5,347 nt of DNA from the NCBI GenBank assembly GCA_902773035.1, contig CACYDB010000083.1:1-5347 (forward strand), in the 5' to 3' direction. Shown here piece after piece: positions 1-5,347 of this stretch. The notes beneath the pieces were generated by a model that saw nothing but the letters and a program-made list of their open reading frames with translations, did no database searches and was not told the origin of the DNA. Every line of letters starts with the position of its first letter. Position 1 is the first letter of the stretch. This DNA is from an uncultured Ruminococcus sp. (lineage in GTDB: Bacteria; Bacillota; Clostridia; Oscillospirales; Acutalibacteraceae). The translations under genes and the position numbers were made by a program.

Positions 1-2
1 TA

Positions 3-30
3 TTGACTTTGCAATAAATCGTGCTATAAT
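3..30 (+). promoter_or_regulatory. Sigma-A type promoter of the fru operon
   Basis: The -35 box TTGACT (3-8, five of six matches to TTGACA) lies 16 nt from a perfect -10 box TATAAT (25-30). A TG one base before the -10 (22-23) makes it an extended -10 promoter. Transcription would be expected to start near 36-38, almost on top of the fruR ribosome binding site, so the leader would be only about 15 nt. The box matches are read directly; the start point is inferred from usual spacing. It is the only convincing promoter in the window and probably drives the whole cluster. Confidence 0.82.
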
Positions 31-55
31 AAGCATAAGAGGTGACTGACTTTGC
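4..55. promoter_or_regulatory. Candidate FruR operator: 9-bp direct repeat flanking the promoter
   Basis: The 9-mer TGACTTTGC occurs exactly at 4-12, overlapping the -35 box, and again at 47-55, overlapping the TTG start codon. The copies are 43 bp apart start to start, about four helical turns. DeoR-family repressors often bind repeated sites around their own promoter, so this pair is a plausible FruR operator. The repeat is seen directly; its role as an operator is inference. A partial contribution from -35 composition to the left copy cannot be excluded. Confidence 0.35.
37..45 (+). promoter_or_regulatory. Ribosome binding site of fruR, fixing the TTG start
   Basis: AAGAGGTGA lies 6 nt before TTG at 52. 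The TGA inside it (43-45) is an in-frame stop, so the protein cannot begin further upstream except at a CTG too close to the site. The next in-frame ATG falls at residue 77, after the DNA-binding domain. Together these fix TTG 52 as the start. Confidence 0.8.
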
Positions 56-801
56 TCAATCATGACCGATATCGACTAATTGAAAATATCATAAACGAAC
101 GCAATACCGTCACAGTCGCCGAGCTGTCAAAGGCTCTGAACACCTCCGAATCCACCATCCGCCGCGACCTTACGGCGCTTGACGAGCTCGGAAAAATCAG
201 GAAATTTTTCGGCGGAGCCGCGGCAATCAAAAATCCCGAGGGCTTTTTTGAGGACGACGTATCTGTCCGAGAGTCCGTAATGAGCGACGAAAAAACGCTC
301 ATCGCGCGCTACGCCGCGACTCTTATCAACGACGACGACTTCGTGTTTATCGACGCGGGAACCACCACCTCGCGCCTTATCGACTTTATAACCAACAAAA
401 AAGCCACCTACATCACCAACGGCATCTCCCACGGCAGAAAGCTCATCAAGAAGGGGCTCACCGCCTACATCATCGGCGGCAAGATCAAGCATACGACAGA
501 GGCTATCATCGGCTCACAGGGCGTGGCAAACCTGAGCAGCTTCAACTTCTCAAAGGCTTTTATGGGAGTCAACGGCATAGACCTCGACGCAGGCTACTCC
601 ACCCCAGATGTCGAGGAGGCTCTCGTCAAGGAAACAGCCGTCAAGAAGAGCTATCTTTCCTTTATGCTCGCCGACCACACAAAATTCAAGCGCGTATTTC
701 CCGTAAGCTTTGCGGAGCTGAGGAGCGGTTGCATAATTACCGACGCGCTTCCCGACAATAGATTCAGTAACGAAACAATAGTAAAGGAGGTAACGGAATG
801 A
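52..801 (+). CDS. fruR: DeoR-family transcriptional regulator of the fructose operon (FruR)
   Basis: A 249-residue cytoplasmic regulator of normal DeoR-family length, starting with TTG. Residues about 5-57 form the N-terminal winged helix-turn-helix: the helix-turn-helix spans roughly 20-43, with the recognition-helix run STIRRDL at 34-40, followed by the LGKIRKFFGGA wing. Residues about 78-235 form the DeoRC sugar-phosphate sensor domain. Its family motifs are visible: DAGTTT (101-106, phosphate-binding loop), ITNG (121-124), IIGG (140-143), AFMGVNGID (169-177) and a STPD-x-x-EA-x-VK run (183-193). It lies directly upstream of fruK and overlaps it by 4 bp (ATGA), the usual place for FruR. 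From the family, fructose-1-phosphate is the expected effector, usually relieving repression; whether this copy represses or activates cannot be read from the sequence. A promoter and a possible operator lie just before it, so autoregulation is likely. Related DeoR paralogues sense other sugar phosphates, but the fruK-fruA context makes FruR the best call. Confidence 0.92.
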   Translation: MLNHDRYRLIENIINERNTVTVAELSKALNTSESTIRRDLTALDELGKIRKFFGGAAAIKNPEGFFEDDVSVRESVMSDEKTLIARYAATLINDDDFVFIDAGTTTSRLIDFITNKKATYITNGISHGRKLIKKGLTAYIIGGKIKHTTEAIIGSQGVANLSSFNFSKAFMGVNGIDLDAGYSTPDVEEALVKETAVKKSYLSFMLADHTKFKRVFPVSFAELRSGCIITDALPDNRFSNETIVKEVTE

Positions 802-1700
802 TTTATACAATAACTCTCAACCCGTCGATAGACTACATCGTCCGGCTGTCAAAGCTCACTCGCGGCATCACCAACCGCACCGACAGCGAGGAATACTACT
901 TCGGCGGCAAGGGTATTAATGTATCACTCGTTCTGGCGGAACTCGATCTCGACAGCACCGCGCTCGGATTTGTAGCGGGCTTCACGGGAGAAGCTATCGA
1001 GAACGGAATCCGCAACGACCGTATAACCACCGACTTTATCAAGCTGCGTTCGGGAATTTCCCGTATCAATGTCAAAATCAAAGCCGGCGAGGAAACCGAA
1101 ATCAACGCTCAGGGACCTCATATCGAGCCTGACGAGCTCGACAGGCTTATGCTCAAGCTCGACCATATCCAGAGCGGCGACACCCTCATACTCGCGGGCA
1201 GTATCCCCAACACTCTCCCCGACGACACCTACGAGATGATGCTCGAGAGGCTCAAGGACAAGGACGTCAGGATCGTGGTTGACGCCACAAAGAAGCTCCT
1301 TGTCAACTCTCTCAAATACAAGCCCTTCCTCATTAAGCCCAACCGTCAGGAGCTCTCCGAGATTTTTAACGTTGAGGTCAGGACCGAGGAGGACACGATC
1401 AAATACGCCCGCGAGCTCCAGAAGCTCGGCGCCAAAAACGTGCTCATCTCCCTCGGCGGCGACGGCGCTATGCTCGTAGATGAGTTCGGCGAGGTGCACA
1501 AGGCAGGCGTATTAAAGGAAAAGGTAATCAATACCGTCGGCTCAGGTGATTCAATGGTAGCAGGCTTCACCGCGGGCTATGAAAAAGAAAAAAGCTACCC
1601 TTACGCTCTGAAACTCGGCAGCGTCTGCGGAAACGCTACGGCGTTCCTCCCCGGACTTGCCACAAAGGAAAAAATAAATGAACTTCTAAAGAAGTTCTAG
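798..1700 (+). CDS. fruK: 1-phosphofructokinase (FruK), PfkB family
   Basis: A cytoplasmic kinase of 300 residues, typical for the family. It phosphorylates fructose-1-phosphate with ATP to give fructose-1,6-bisphosphate, linking FruA transport to glycolysis. Visible PfkB motifs are TLNPSID (6-12, N-terminal strand typical of 1-phosphofructokinases and tagatose-6-phosphate kinases), GGKGINVS (36-43, sugar-phosphate binding), LAGSIP (132-137), KPNRQEL (180-186), SLGGDGA (218-224) and the catalytic NTVGSGDSMVAGF run (245-257), where D251 is the expected general base. The canonical GAGD appears here as GSGD, a common variant. The start is an ATG that overlaps the fruR stop, with a near-perfect AAAGGAGGT (783-791) 6 nt upstream, so translation is probably coupled to fruR. 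Tagatose-6-phosphate kinase (LacC) is the close alternative; fruR and fruA as neighbours favour FruK. The last codons form a hairpin in the mRNA (1680-1697). Confidence 0.95.
   Translation: MIYTITLNPSIDYIVRLSKLTRGITNRTDSEEYYFGGKGINVSLVLAELDLDSTALGFVAGFTGEAIENGIRNDRITTDFIKLRSGISRINVKIKAGEETEINAQGPHIEPDELDRLMLKLDHIQSGDTLILAGSIPNTLPDDTYEMMLERLKDKDVRIVVDATKKLLVNSLKYKPFLIKPNRQELSEIFNVEVRTEEDTIKYARELQKLGAKNVLISLGGDGAMLVDEFGEVHKAGVLKEKVINTVGSGDSMVAGFTAGYEKEKSYPYALKLGSVCGNATAFLPGLATKEKINELLKKF
1680..1697 (+). other. Intercistronic hairpin over the fruK 3' end
   Basis: GAACTTC (1680-1686) and GAAGTTC (1691-1697) form a perfect 7-bp stem around a TAAA loop. It sits in the final codons of fruK and ends just before the TAG stop; the fruA ribosome binding site AAGGAGG (1703-1709) follows 5 nt later. 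There is no U-tract, so it is not a standard terminator. It might shape fruA translation or protect the mRNA end, or may simply be a by-product of the codons for ELLKKF. Confidence 0.4.
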
Positions 1701-1714
1701 TCAAGGAGGCTAAT

Positions 1715-3646
1715 ATGCGTATTACTGATTTGCTGAAAAAGCAAGGCATCTCTCTCGGCGTGTCGGCAAAGGACAAGAGAGACGCTATCGACCAGCTCGT
1801 AGCTCTGCACGATAAGTGCGGCAACCTTAAGGACGCCGCGGCTTACAAGGAGGGCATCCTCAAGCGTGAGGAAATGGGCACAACCGCAATCGGTATGGAG
1901 GTCGCTATCCCCCATGCCAAGAGCGAAGCCGTAAAGGCTCCCGCTCTGACCGCAATCACGGTTCCCGCGGGCGTTAACTACGACGCTCCCGACGGAGCCG
2001 ACTGTAAGCTCATCTTTATGATCGCGGCGACTCTCGACGGCGACGTTCACCTCGAGGTTCTCGCGAGAATGATGCAGATGCTTATGGACGCCGACTTCAC
2101 CGCTCAGCTCAAGGCGGCTAAGACAGCCGATGAATTCCTCAAGATCATCGACGACAAGGAAGCTGAGAAATTCCCCGACGAGCCCAAGGCTGCGGCTCCC
2201 GCAAAGACAGGCTACCGCGTACTCGCAGTAACAGCCTGCCCCACAGGTATCGCTCATACCTATATGGCTGCCGAGGCTCTCGCTAAGGCGGGCGAAGAAA
2301 TGGGCATCACGATCAAGGTAGAAACCAACGGCTCAGGCGGCGCGAAGAACGTTCTCACCGCAAAGGAAATCGAGGAGTGCGACGGAATCATCATCGCCGC
2401 TGACAAGAGCGTCGAGACAGCTCGCTTCAACGGCAAGCCCGTCATCTCTACAAAGGTTGCCGACGGTATCCACAAGCCCCAGGAGCTCATCAACAAGATC
2501 GTAAACGGTCAGGCTCCCGTTTTCCACTCAGACAAGGCGGCTGACTCCTCCGAGGACATCGGAGACGAAAGCTTCGGCCGTAAGCTCTATAAACACCTTA
2601 TGAACGGCGTATCTCATATGCTTCCGTTCGTAGTAGCAGGCGGTATCTTTATCGCTATCGCGTTCCTCATCGACGCGGCGTCAGGCGCTCCGCAGGACGG
2701 TAACTTCGGTTCAGCTACTCCCGTAGCGGCTTGGTTCAAGTCGATCGGCGGCGTAGCGTTCGGATTTATGCTCCCGATTCTCGCGGGCTTCATCGCGATG
2801 TCTATCGCTGACCGTCCCGGACTCTTAGTCGGCTTTGTAGGCGGCTCACTCGCGTCCGTAGGCGCTACCTTCGCGGCTCCCGGCGGCGACGCTACTTCCG
2901 TATCAGGCTTCTTAGGCGCTCTGCTCGCAGGCTTCATCGCAGGCTGGCTCATCAAGATGGTAGAAAGACTCTGCGATCATCTGCCCCACGCTCTCGAAGG
3001 TATAAAACCGGTTCTTATCTATCCGCTCGCGGGTCTCGGAATCGTCGGCGTAATGATGTGCGCTGTCAACCCCGTAATGGGCCTGATCAACACAGGTATG
3101 ACAAACGGCGTAACATATATGGCAGGAAATCCCGCTATGATCATTCCTCTCTGCGCTCTGCTCGCAGGTATGATGGCTATTGATATGGGCGGCCCGTTCA
3201 ACAAGGCGGCTTATGTAACAGCGGCAGGCTTGCTCGCCAACTCACCCAACACTGCAACCTATATGATTATGGCTGCCGTTATGATCGGCGGTATGGTACC
3301 TCCCATCGCGATCGCTCTCTCAACAACGATCTTCCGCAACCGCTGGTCTGACGAGGAAAGAAAGAGCGGTCCCGTAAACTTCATTATGGGTCTCTCCTTC
3401 ATCACAGAAGGCGCTATCCCCTACGCCGCCGGACATCCTCTCCAGGTTATCCCGAGCTGTATCGTAGGCTCAGCCGCTGCAGGCGCTCTCTCAGCTCTCT
3501 TTGGCTGTACTCTTATGGCTCCTCACGGCGGTATCTTCGTACTTCCCACAATCGGTAATCCTCTGATGTACTTCTTAGCCCTCGCAATCGGCTCCGTACT
3601 CGGAATGATTATGCTCGCCCTCCTCAAGAGACCTATCAAGAAGTAA
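1715..3646 (+). CDS. fruA: PTS fructose transporter, fused IIA-IIB-IIC (FruA)
   Basis: A 643-residue membrane permease that imports fructose and phosphorylates it to fructose-1-phosphate. Residues about 1-148 are the IIA domain (PTS EIIA type 2) with the phospho-accepting His67 in AIPHAKS. A short Ala/Pro-rich linker (about 149-166) leads to IIB (about 167-264), whose phospho-Cys175 lies in the loop TACPTGIAHTYMAAEAL. A second, acidic linker (about 265-285) precedes IIC (about 287-643). IIC has some eight to ten hydrophobic segments (for example near 303-320, 345-365, 371-389, 397-413, 433-455, 473-489, 513-537, 579-598 and 608-637) and the family motifs DMGGPFNKAAY (490-500) and TEGAIPYAA (564-572). 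All catalytic residues are present and the length is normal for Firmicute FruA. The ATG follows AAGGAGG by 5 nt and lies 14 bp after fruK. The gene ends in tandem stops TAATAA. Mannose-type or 2-O-mannosylglycerate permeases share this fold, but the fruRK context supports fructose. Confidence 0.96.
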   Translation: MRITDLLKKQGISLGVSAKDKRDAIDQLVALHDKCGNLKDAAAYKEGILKREEMGTTAIGMEVAIPHAKSEAVKAPALTAITVPAGVNYDAPDGADCKLIFMIAATLDGDVHLEVLARMMQMLMDADFTAQLKAAKTADEFLKIIDDKEAEKFPDEPKAAAPAKTGYRVLAVTACPTGIAHTYMAAEALAKAGEEMGITIKVETNGSGGAKNVLTAKEIEECDGIIIAADKSVETARFNGKPVISTKVADGIHKPQELINKIVNGQAPVFHSDKAADSSEDIGDESFGRKLYKHLMNGVSHMLPFVVAGGIFIAIAFLIDAASGAPQDGNFGSATPVAAWFKSIGGVAFGFMLPILAGFIAMSIADRPGLLVGFVGGSLASVGATFAAPGGDATSVSGFLGALLAGFIAGWLIKMVERLCDHLPHALEGIKPVLIYPLAGLGIVGVMMCAVNPVMGLINTGMTNGVTYMAGNPAMIIPLCALLAGMMAIDMGGPFNKAAYVTAAGLLANSPNTATYMIMAAVMIGGMVPPIAIALSTTIFRNRWSDEERKSGPVNFIMGLSFITEGAIPYAAGHPLQVIPSCIVGSAAAGALSALFGCTLMAPHGGIFVLPTIGNPLMYFLALAIGSVLGMIMLALLKRPIKK

Positions 3647-3671
3647 TAAAGTAATCAAAACTTAATAAATC

Positions 3672-3706
3672 GCCCGGCGTTCAGCTAAATTGCCTTTACG
3701 TCGGGC
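3672..3706 (+). other. Stem-loop in the fruA-ptsH gap
   Basis: GCCCGGCGT (3672-3680) pairs with ACGTCGGGC (3698-3706), giving nine pairs including one G-U, with a 17-nt loop. It lies 25 nt after the fruA stop and 14 nt before the ptsH ribosome binding site. Bases after it (AAATCATACAG) lack a U-run, so a classical rho-independent terminator is unlikely on this strand. It may slow read-through or stabilise the upstream fruRKA message. The rest of the 88-bp gap is AT-rich with no convincing promoter. Confidence 0.6.
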
Positions 3707-3720
3707 AAATCATACAGAAA

Positions 3721-3727
3721 AAGGAGA
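3721..3727 (+). promoter_or_regulatory. Ribosome binding site of ptsH, fixing the ATG at 3735
   Basis: AAGGAGA lies 7 nt before ATG 3735. The frame is open upstream to a TTG at 3690, but that start lies inside the loop of the preceding stem-loop, has no ribosome binding site, and would add 15 residues not found in HPr proteins. The ATG gives the normal HPr length of 87 residues. Confidence 0.88.
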
Positions 3728-3734
3728 AACTATT

Positions 3735-3998
3735 ATGGTATCCAAAAAACTTACTATCGTCAACGCTCAGGGCTTCCATATGCGTCCCGCCTCAACCTTT
3801 GCCACAGCTATGGGCAAATACGCCTGCGACGTAACTCTCAGACACAACGGCTCGGACGTTAACGCAAAGAGCCTTATGAACATTATCGCGGCTTGCATCA
3901 AGTGCGGTAATGAGGTTGAGGTTATCGCGGACGGCGACGGCGAGAACGAAGCTCTCGCGGAAGCGGTTGCAATGATCGAGAACGGCTTCGGCGAATAA
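3735..3998 (+). CDS. ptsH: Phosphocarrier protein HPr
   Basis: An 87-residue cytoplasmic phosphocarrier of standard HPr length. It takes phosphate from Enzyme I on His15, seen in GFHMRPA (13-19) with the conserved Arg17 and Pro18, and passes it to IIA domains such as that of FruA. Ser46 in NAKSLMNI (43-50) is the site that HPr kinase/phosphorylase modifies in Firmicutes, so this HPr probably also takes part in CcpA-linked catabolite control; neither hprK nor ccpA is in the window. Three cysteines (31, 54, 57) are present, two of them as CIKC in the helix after Ser46, a region that in model HPr proteins lacks cysteine. The protein ends GFGE. It lies 88 bp after fruA and 123 bp before ptsI, with stem-loops on both sides, so it may be expressed at a level different from its neighbours. 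Confidence 0.96.
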   Translation: MVSKKLTIVNAQGFHMRPASTFATAMGKYACDVTLRHNGSDVNAKSLMNIIAACIKCGNEVEVIADGDGENEALAEAVAMIENGFGE

Positions 3999-4014
3999 AG
4001 AAAAATGAAATTCA

Positions 4015-4040
4015 GGGGTTGCCGTATTTTCGGCAACCCC
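4015..4040 (+). other. Perfect 10-bp hairpin after ptsH
   Basis: GGGGTTGCCG (4015-4024) and CGGCAACCCC (4031-4040) pair without mismatch around a TATTTT loop, starting 16 nt after the ptsH stop. The stem is strong enough for an intrinsic terminator, but the following bases AGTGGTAATTTG are not a U-tract. On the minus strand the stem would be followed by TGAATTTCATTTTTCT, which is T-rich but interrupted. The likeliest role is a partial terminator or 3'-end protector that sets the ptsH to ptsI ratio; this is inference. Confidence 0.65.
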
Positions 4041-4100
4041 AGTGGTAATTTGTAAGCGGTAAACTCAGTCAACGCTTACCGCTTACCACTTATCACTAAA
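4041..4100. repeat. Inverted element built from 7-nt units between ptsH and ptsI
   Basis: The left arm reads as three heptads GTAATTT, GTAAGCG, GTAAACT (4045-4065). The right arm reads as CGCTTAC, CGCTTAC, CACTTAT, CACTAAA (4073-4100). The arms are inverted copies: TAAGCGGTAA (4053-4062) pairs with TTACCGCTTA (4076-4085), and AGTGG (4041-4045) pairs with CCACT (4086-4090). The result is a 15-bp stem with a 13-nt loop and a bulge of exactly one 7-nt unit (4046-4052). The unit structure is read directly. It looks like a dispersed intergenic repeat rather than a gene-specific signal, but other copies cannot be checked here. Confidence 0.6.
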
Positions 4101-4121
4101 ACTAAAAACGAGGTGAATATT

Positions 4122-5347
4122 ATGTTAAAAGGTATAGCCGCCTCCGAGGGAATCGGAATCGGTAAAGTAATGATAGTTGAGGAGCACTCCCTCGAATACC
4201 AGCCCAAGCAGGTCGCTGACACCGACGCTGAGCTGCAGCGATTCAGAGACGCCGTAGAAGCCTTCTGCGAGGAAACTACGGAGCAGGCTGAGGCTGTCAA
4301 AAAGTCAGCGGGTGAAAAAGAGGCTGAGATCCTTATGGGTCACATCTATATGATCAAGGACCCGGGAATGATCGGCACAATGGAAGCCCAGATCACAGCG
4401 GGACAGTGCGCCGAGGCAGCGCTGGAGCAGATTTGCGATATGTTTATCGAAGCGTTCTCGTCAACGGGCGACGAGGTCACTCAGCAGCGCGCCGCTGACG
4501 TCAAGGACATCAAGACCGCTATTCTCAGCATTCTTCTCGGCGTAAAGACCGTTAAAATAAGCGAAGCCCCCGCGGGCACCGTAATCGTCGCGAGAGAGGT
4601 AACTCCCTCGATGACAGCGGGCATAAACAAGGAAAACATCGTCGGTATCGTAACCGAAACAGGCTCCCAGACCTCCCACTCGGCGATCCTCGCCAGAGCT
4701 CTTGAGATTCCAGCCGTACTCAGCGTGGAGAACGCGACAAGCAAGCTCTCCTCGGGCGAGCAGATCATCGTTGACGGAAGCTCGGGCGACGTTATCACCG
4801 CTCCGAGCGAGACGGAAGTCCTCGACTACACCGCGAAGCGCGACGCTTTCCTGCGTGAGAAACGCGAGCTCGAGAACTACCGCGGCAGAAGGACCCTCTC
4901 CGCGAGCGGCGAGGAGTACGAGCTCTTCTGCAACATCGGCACGCCCAAGGACGCCGCAAAGGCTATGGAAGCCGACGGCGAGGGCGTAGGACTTTTCCGC
5001 ACAGAGTTCTTATTTATGGACAGAAACGCCCTGCCCACCGAGGACGAGCAGTTTGAAGCCTACAAGCAGGCGGCGATCGTGCTCAAGGGCAAGGGACTTA
5101 TCATCAGAACGCTCGACATCGGCGGCGACAAGGAAATTCCGTACCTCGGACTTGAAAAGGAAGAAAATCCCTTTATGGGCTACCGCGCGATCCGCTATTG
5201 CCTCGGACACCGCGACCTCTTTAAGTCGCAGCTCAAGGCTATCCTCAGAGCAAGCGCCTTTGGCGACGTAAGAATTATGTTCCCGCTCATCACGGCGATC
5301 GAGGAGCTCAGAGAGGGCAAGGCTCTCGTAGAGGAAGCCAAGGCTGA
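4122..5347 (+). CDS. ptsI: Phosphoenolpyruvate-protein phosphotransferase, Enzyme I (partial, right end cut)
   Basis: The first 408 residues of Enzyme I, cut by the window edge; the family is about 570 residues, so roughly 160 are missing. The enzyme moves phosphate from PEP to its own histidine and then to HPr in the cytoplasm. The N-terminal region (about 1-225) contains the helical HPr-binding part and the phospho-His domain, with the active His186 in QTSHSAILARALEIPAV. The start of the PEP-binding barrel (from about 260) shows GLFRTEFLFMDRNALPTEDE (290-309, with PEP-binding Arg293), RTLDIGGDKEIPYL (329-342), ENPFMGYRAIR (348-358) and MFPLI (386-390). The segment before the histidine reads TGSQTSH rather than the usual GGRTSH. 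The C-terminal catalytic cysteine and metal ligands lie beyond the edge. The ATG follows GAGGTGA (4110-4116) by 5 nt. A pyruvate phosphate dikinase-like relative is ruled out by the N-terminal domain and the ptsH neighbour. Confidence 0.96.
   Translation, partial: MLKGIAASEGIGIGKVMIVEEHSLEYQPKQVADTDAELQRFRDAVEAFCEETTEQAEAVKKSAGEKEAEILMGHIYMIKDPGMIGTMEAQITAGQCAEAALEQICDMFIEAFSSTGDEVTQQRAADVKDIKTAILSILLGVKTVKISEAPAGTVIVAREVTPSMTAGINKENIVGIVTETGSQTSHSAILARALEIPAVLSVENATSKLSSGEQIIVDGSSGDVITAPSETEVLDYTAKRDAFLREKRELENYRGRRTLSASGEEYELFCNIGTPKDAAKAMEADGEGVGLFRTEFLFMDRNALPTEDEQFEAYKQAAIVLKGKGLIIRTLDIGGDKEIPYLGLEKEENPFMGYRAIRYCLGHRDLFKSQLKAILRASAFGDVRIMFPLITAIEELREGKALVEEAKA

Noticed and set aside
11..30. 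CcpA binding site (cre) in the fru promoter region
   Set aside because: Only a half-match (AATCG) to the cre core is present around 15-21; the other half fails, so no catabolite-repression site is called.
924..1499. Long minus-strand open frame (191 codons) opposite fruK, and similar ones opposite fruR (127-492) and fruA (1697-2257)
   Set aside because: They lie fully or almost fully antisense to confidently identified genes, show no recognisable domain, and arise from the biased codon use of the plus-strand genes. I saw no supporting ribosome binding sites or promoters.
2776..2948. Near-repeat in fruA encoding LAGFIA twice (residues 357-362 and 404-409)
   Set aside because: This is low-complexity similarity between hydrophobic membrane segments of IIC, with synonymous differences, and does not indicate a recent duplication.
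3690..3716. Possible separate promoter for ptsH (TTGCCT then CATACA)
   Set aside because: The spacing is only 15 nt and the -10 matches consensus at about three of six positions, which is not convincing.
3690..3734. Upstream TTG start for ptsH adding 15 residues
   Set aside because: It has no ribosome binding site, lies in a stem-loop, and would extend HPr beyond its normal length. ATG 3735 has a well-placed AAGGAGA.
4015..4040. Canonical rho-independent terminator after ptsH
   Set aside because: The stem is ideal, but no run of T follows it on the plus strand, so I annotate it as a hairpin only.
4702..5271. Plus-strand frames inside ptsI (4702-4989 and 5053-5271)
   Set aside because: They are out-of-frame shadows, rich in Arg, Ser and Thr, within a gene whose true frame carries all the Enzyme I motifs.

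Overview
The window holds one plus-strand cluster for fructose uptake by the phosphoenolpyruvate:sugar phosphotransferase system (PTS). The order is fruR (DeoR-type regulator), fruK (1-phosphofructokinase), fruA (fused fructose IIA-IIB-IIC permease), ptsH (HPr) and ptsI (Enzyme I, cut by the right edge). Strong AGGAGG-type ribosome binding sites, a TTG start, an HPr with the regulatory Ser46, and the IIA-IIB-IIC order of FruA point to a Firmicute. The protein style and moderate GC content suggest a gut-type Clostridia member (Ruminococcus or Oscillospiraceae-like). That lineage guess is inference from style and was not tested by a search.

Layout: positions 1-51 hold a near-consensus sigma-A promoter with an extended -10 and a very short leader. 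A 9-bp direct repeat brackets this promoter and is a candidate FruR operator. fruR and fruK overlap by 4 bp, and fruK and fruA are 14 bp apart, so fruRKA is a tight operon. A 7-bp hairpin covers the end of fruK. The 88-bp fruA-ptsH gap holds a GC-rich stem-loop without a U-tract. The 123-bp ptsH-ptsI gap holds a perfect 10-bp hairpin directly followed by an inverted element built from 7-nt units (4041-4100). No convincing internal promoter or canonical intrinsic terminator is visible, so read-through from the first promoter, with RNA structures tuning ptsH and ptsI levels, is a reasonable reading.

How the genes work together: Enzyme I takes phosphate from PEP and passes it to His15 of HPr. 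HPr passes it to His67 of the FruA IIA domain, then to Cys175 of IIB, and IIC imports fructose as fructose-1-phosphate. FruK converts this to fructose-1,6-bisphosphate for glycolysis. FruR most likely senses fructose-1-phosphate and controls the operon. Having the general PTS proteins next to the fructose genes makes the whole phosphate chain available from one locus.

The coding content is a familiar system and I see no undescribed protein system here. The least explained part is the noncoding DNA, especially the heptad-based inverted element between ptsH and ptsI.
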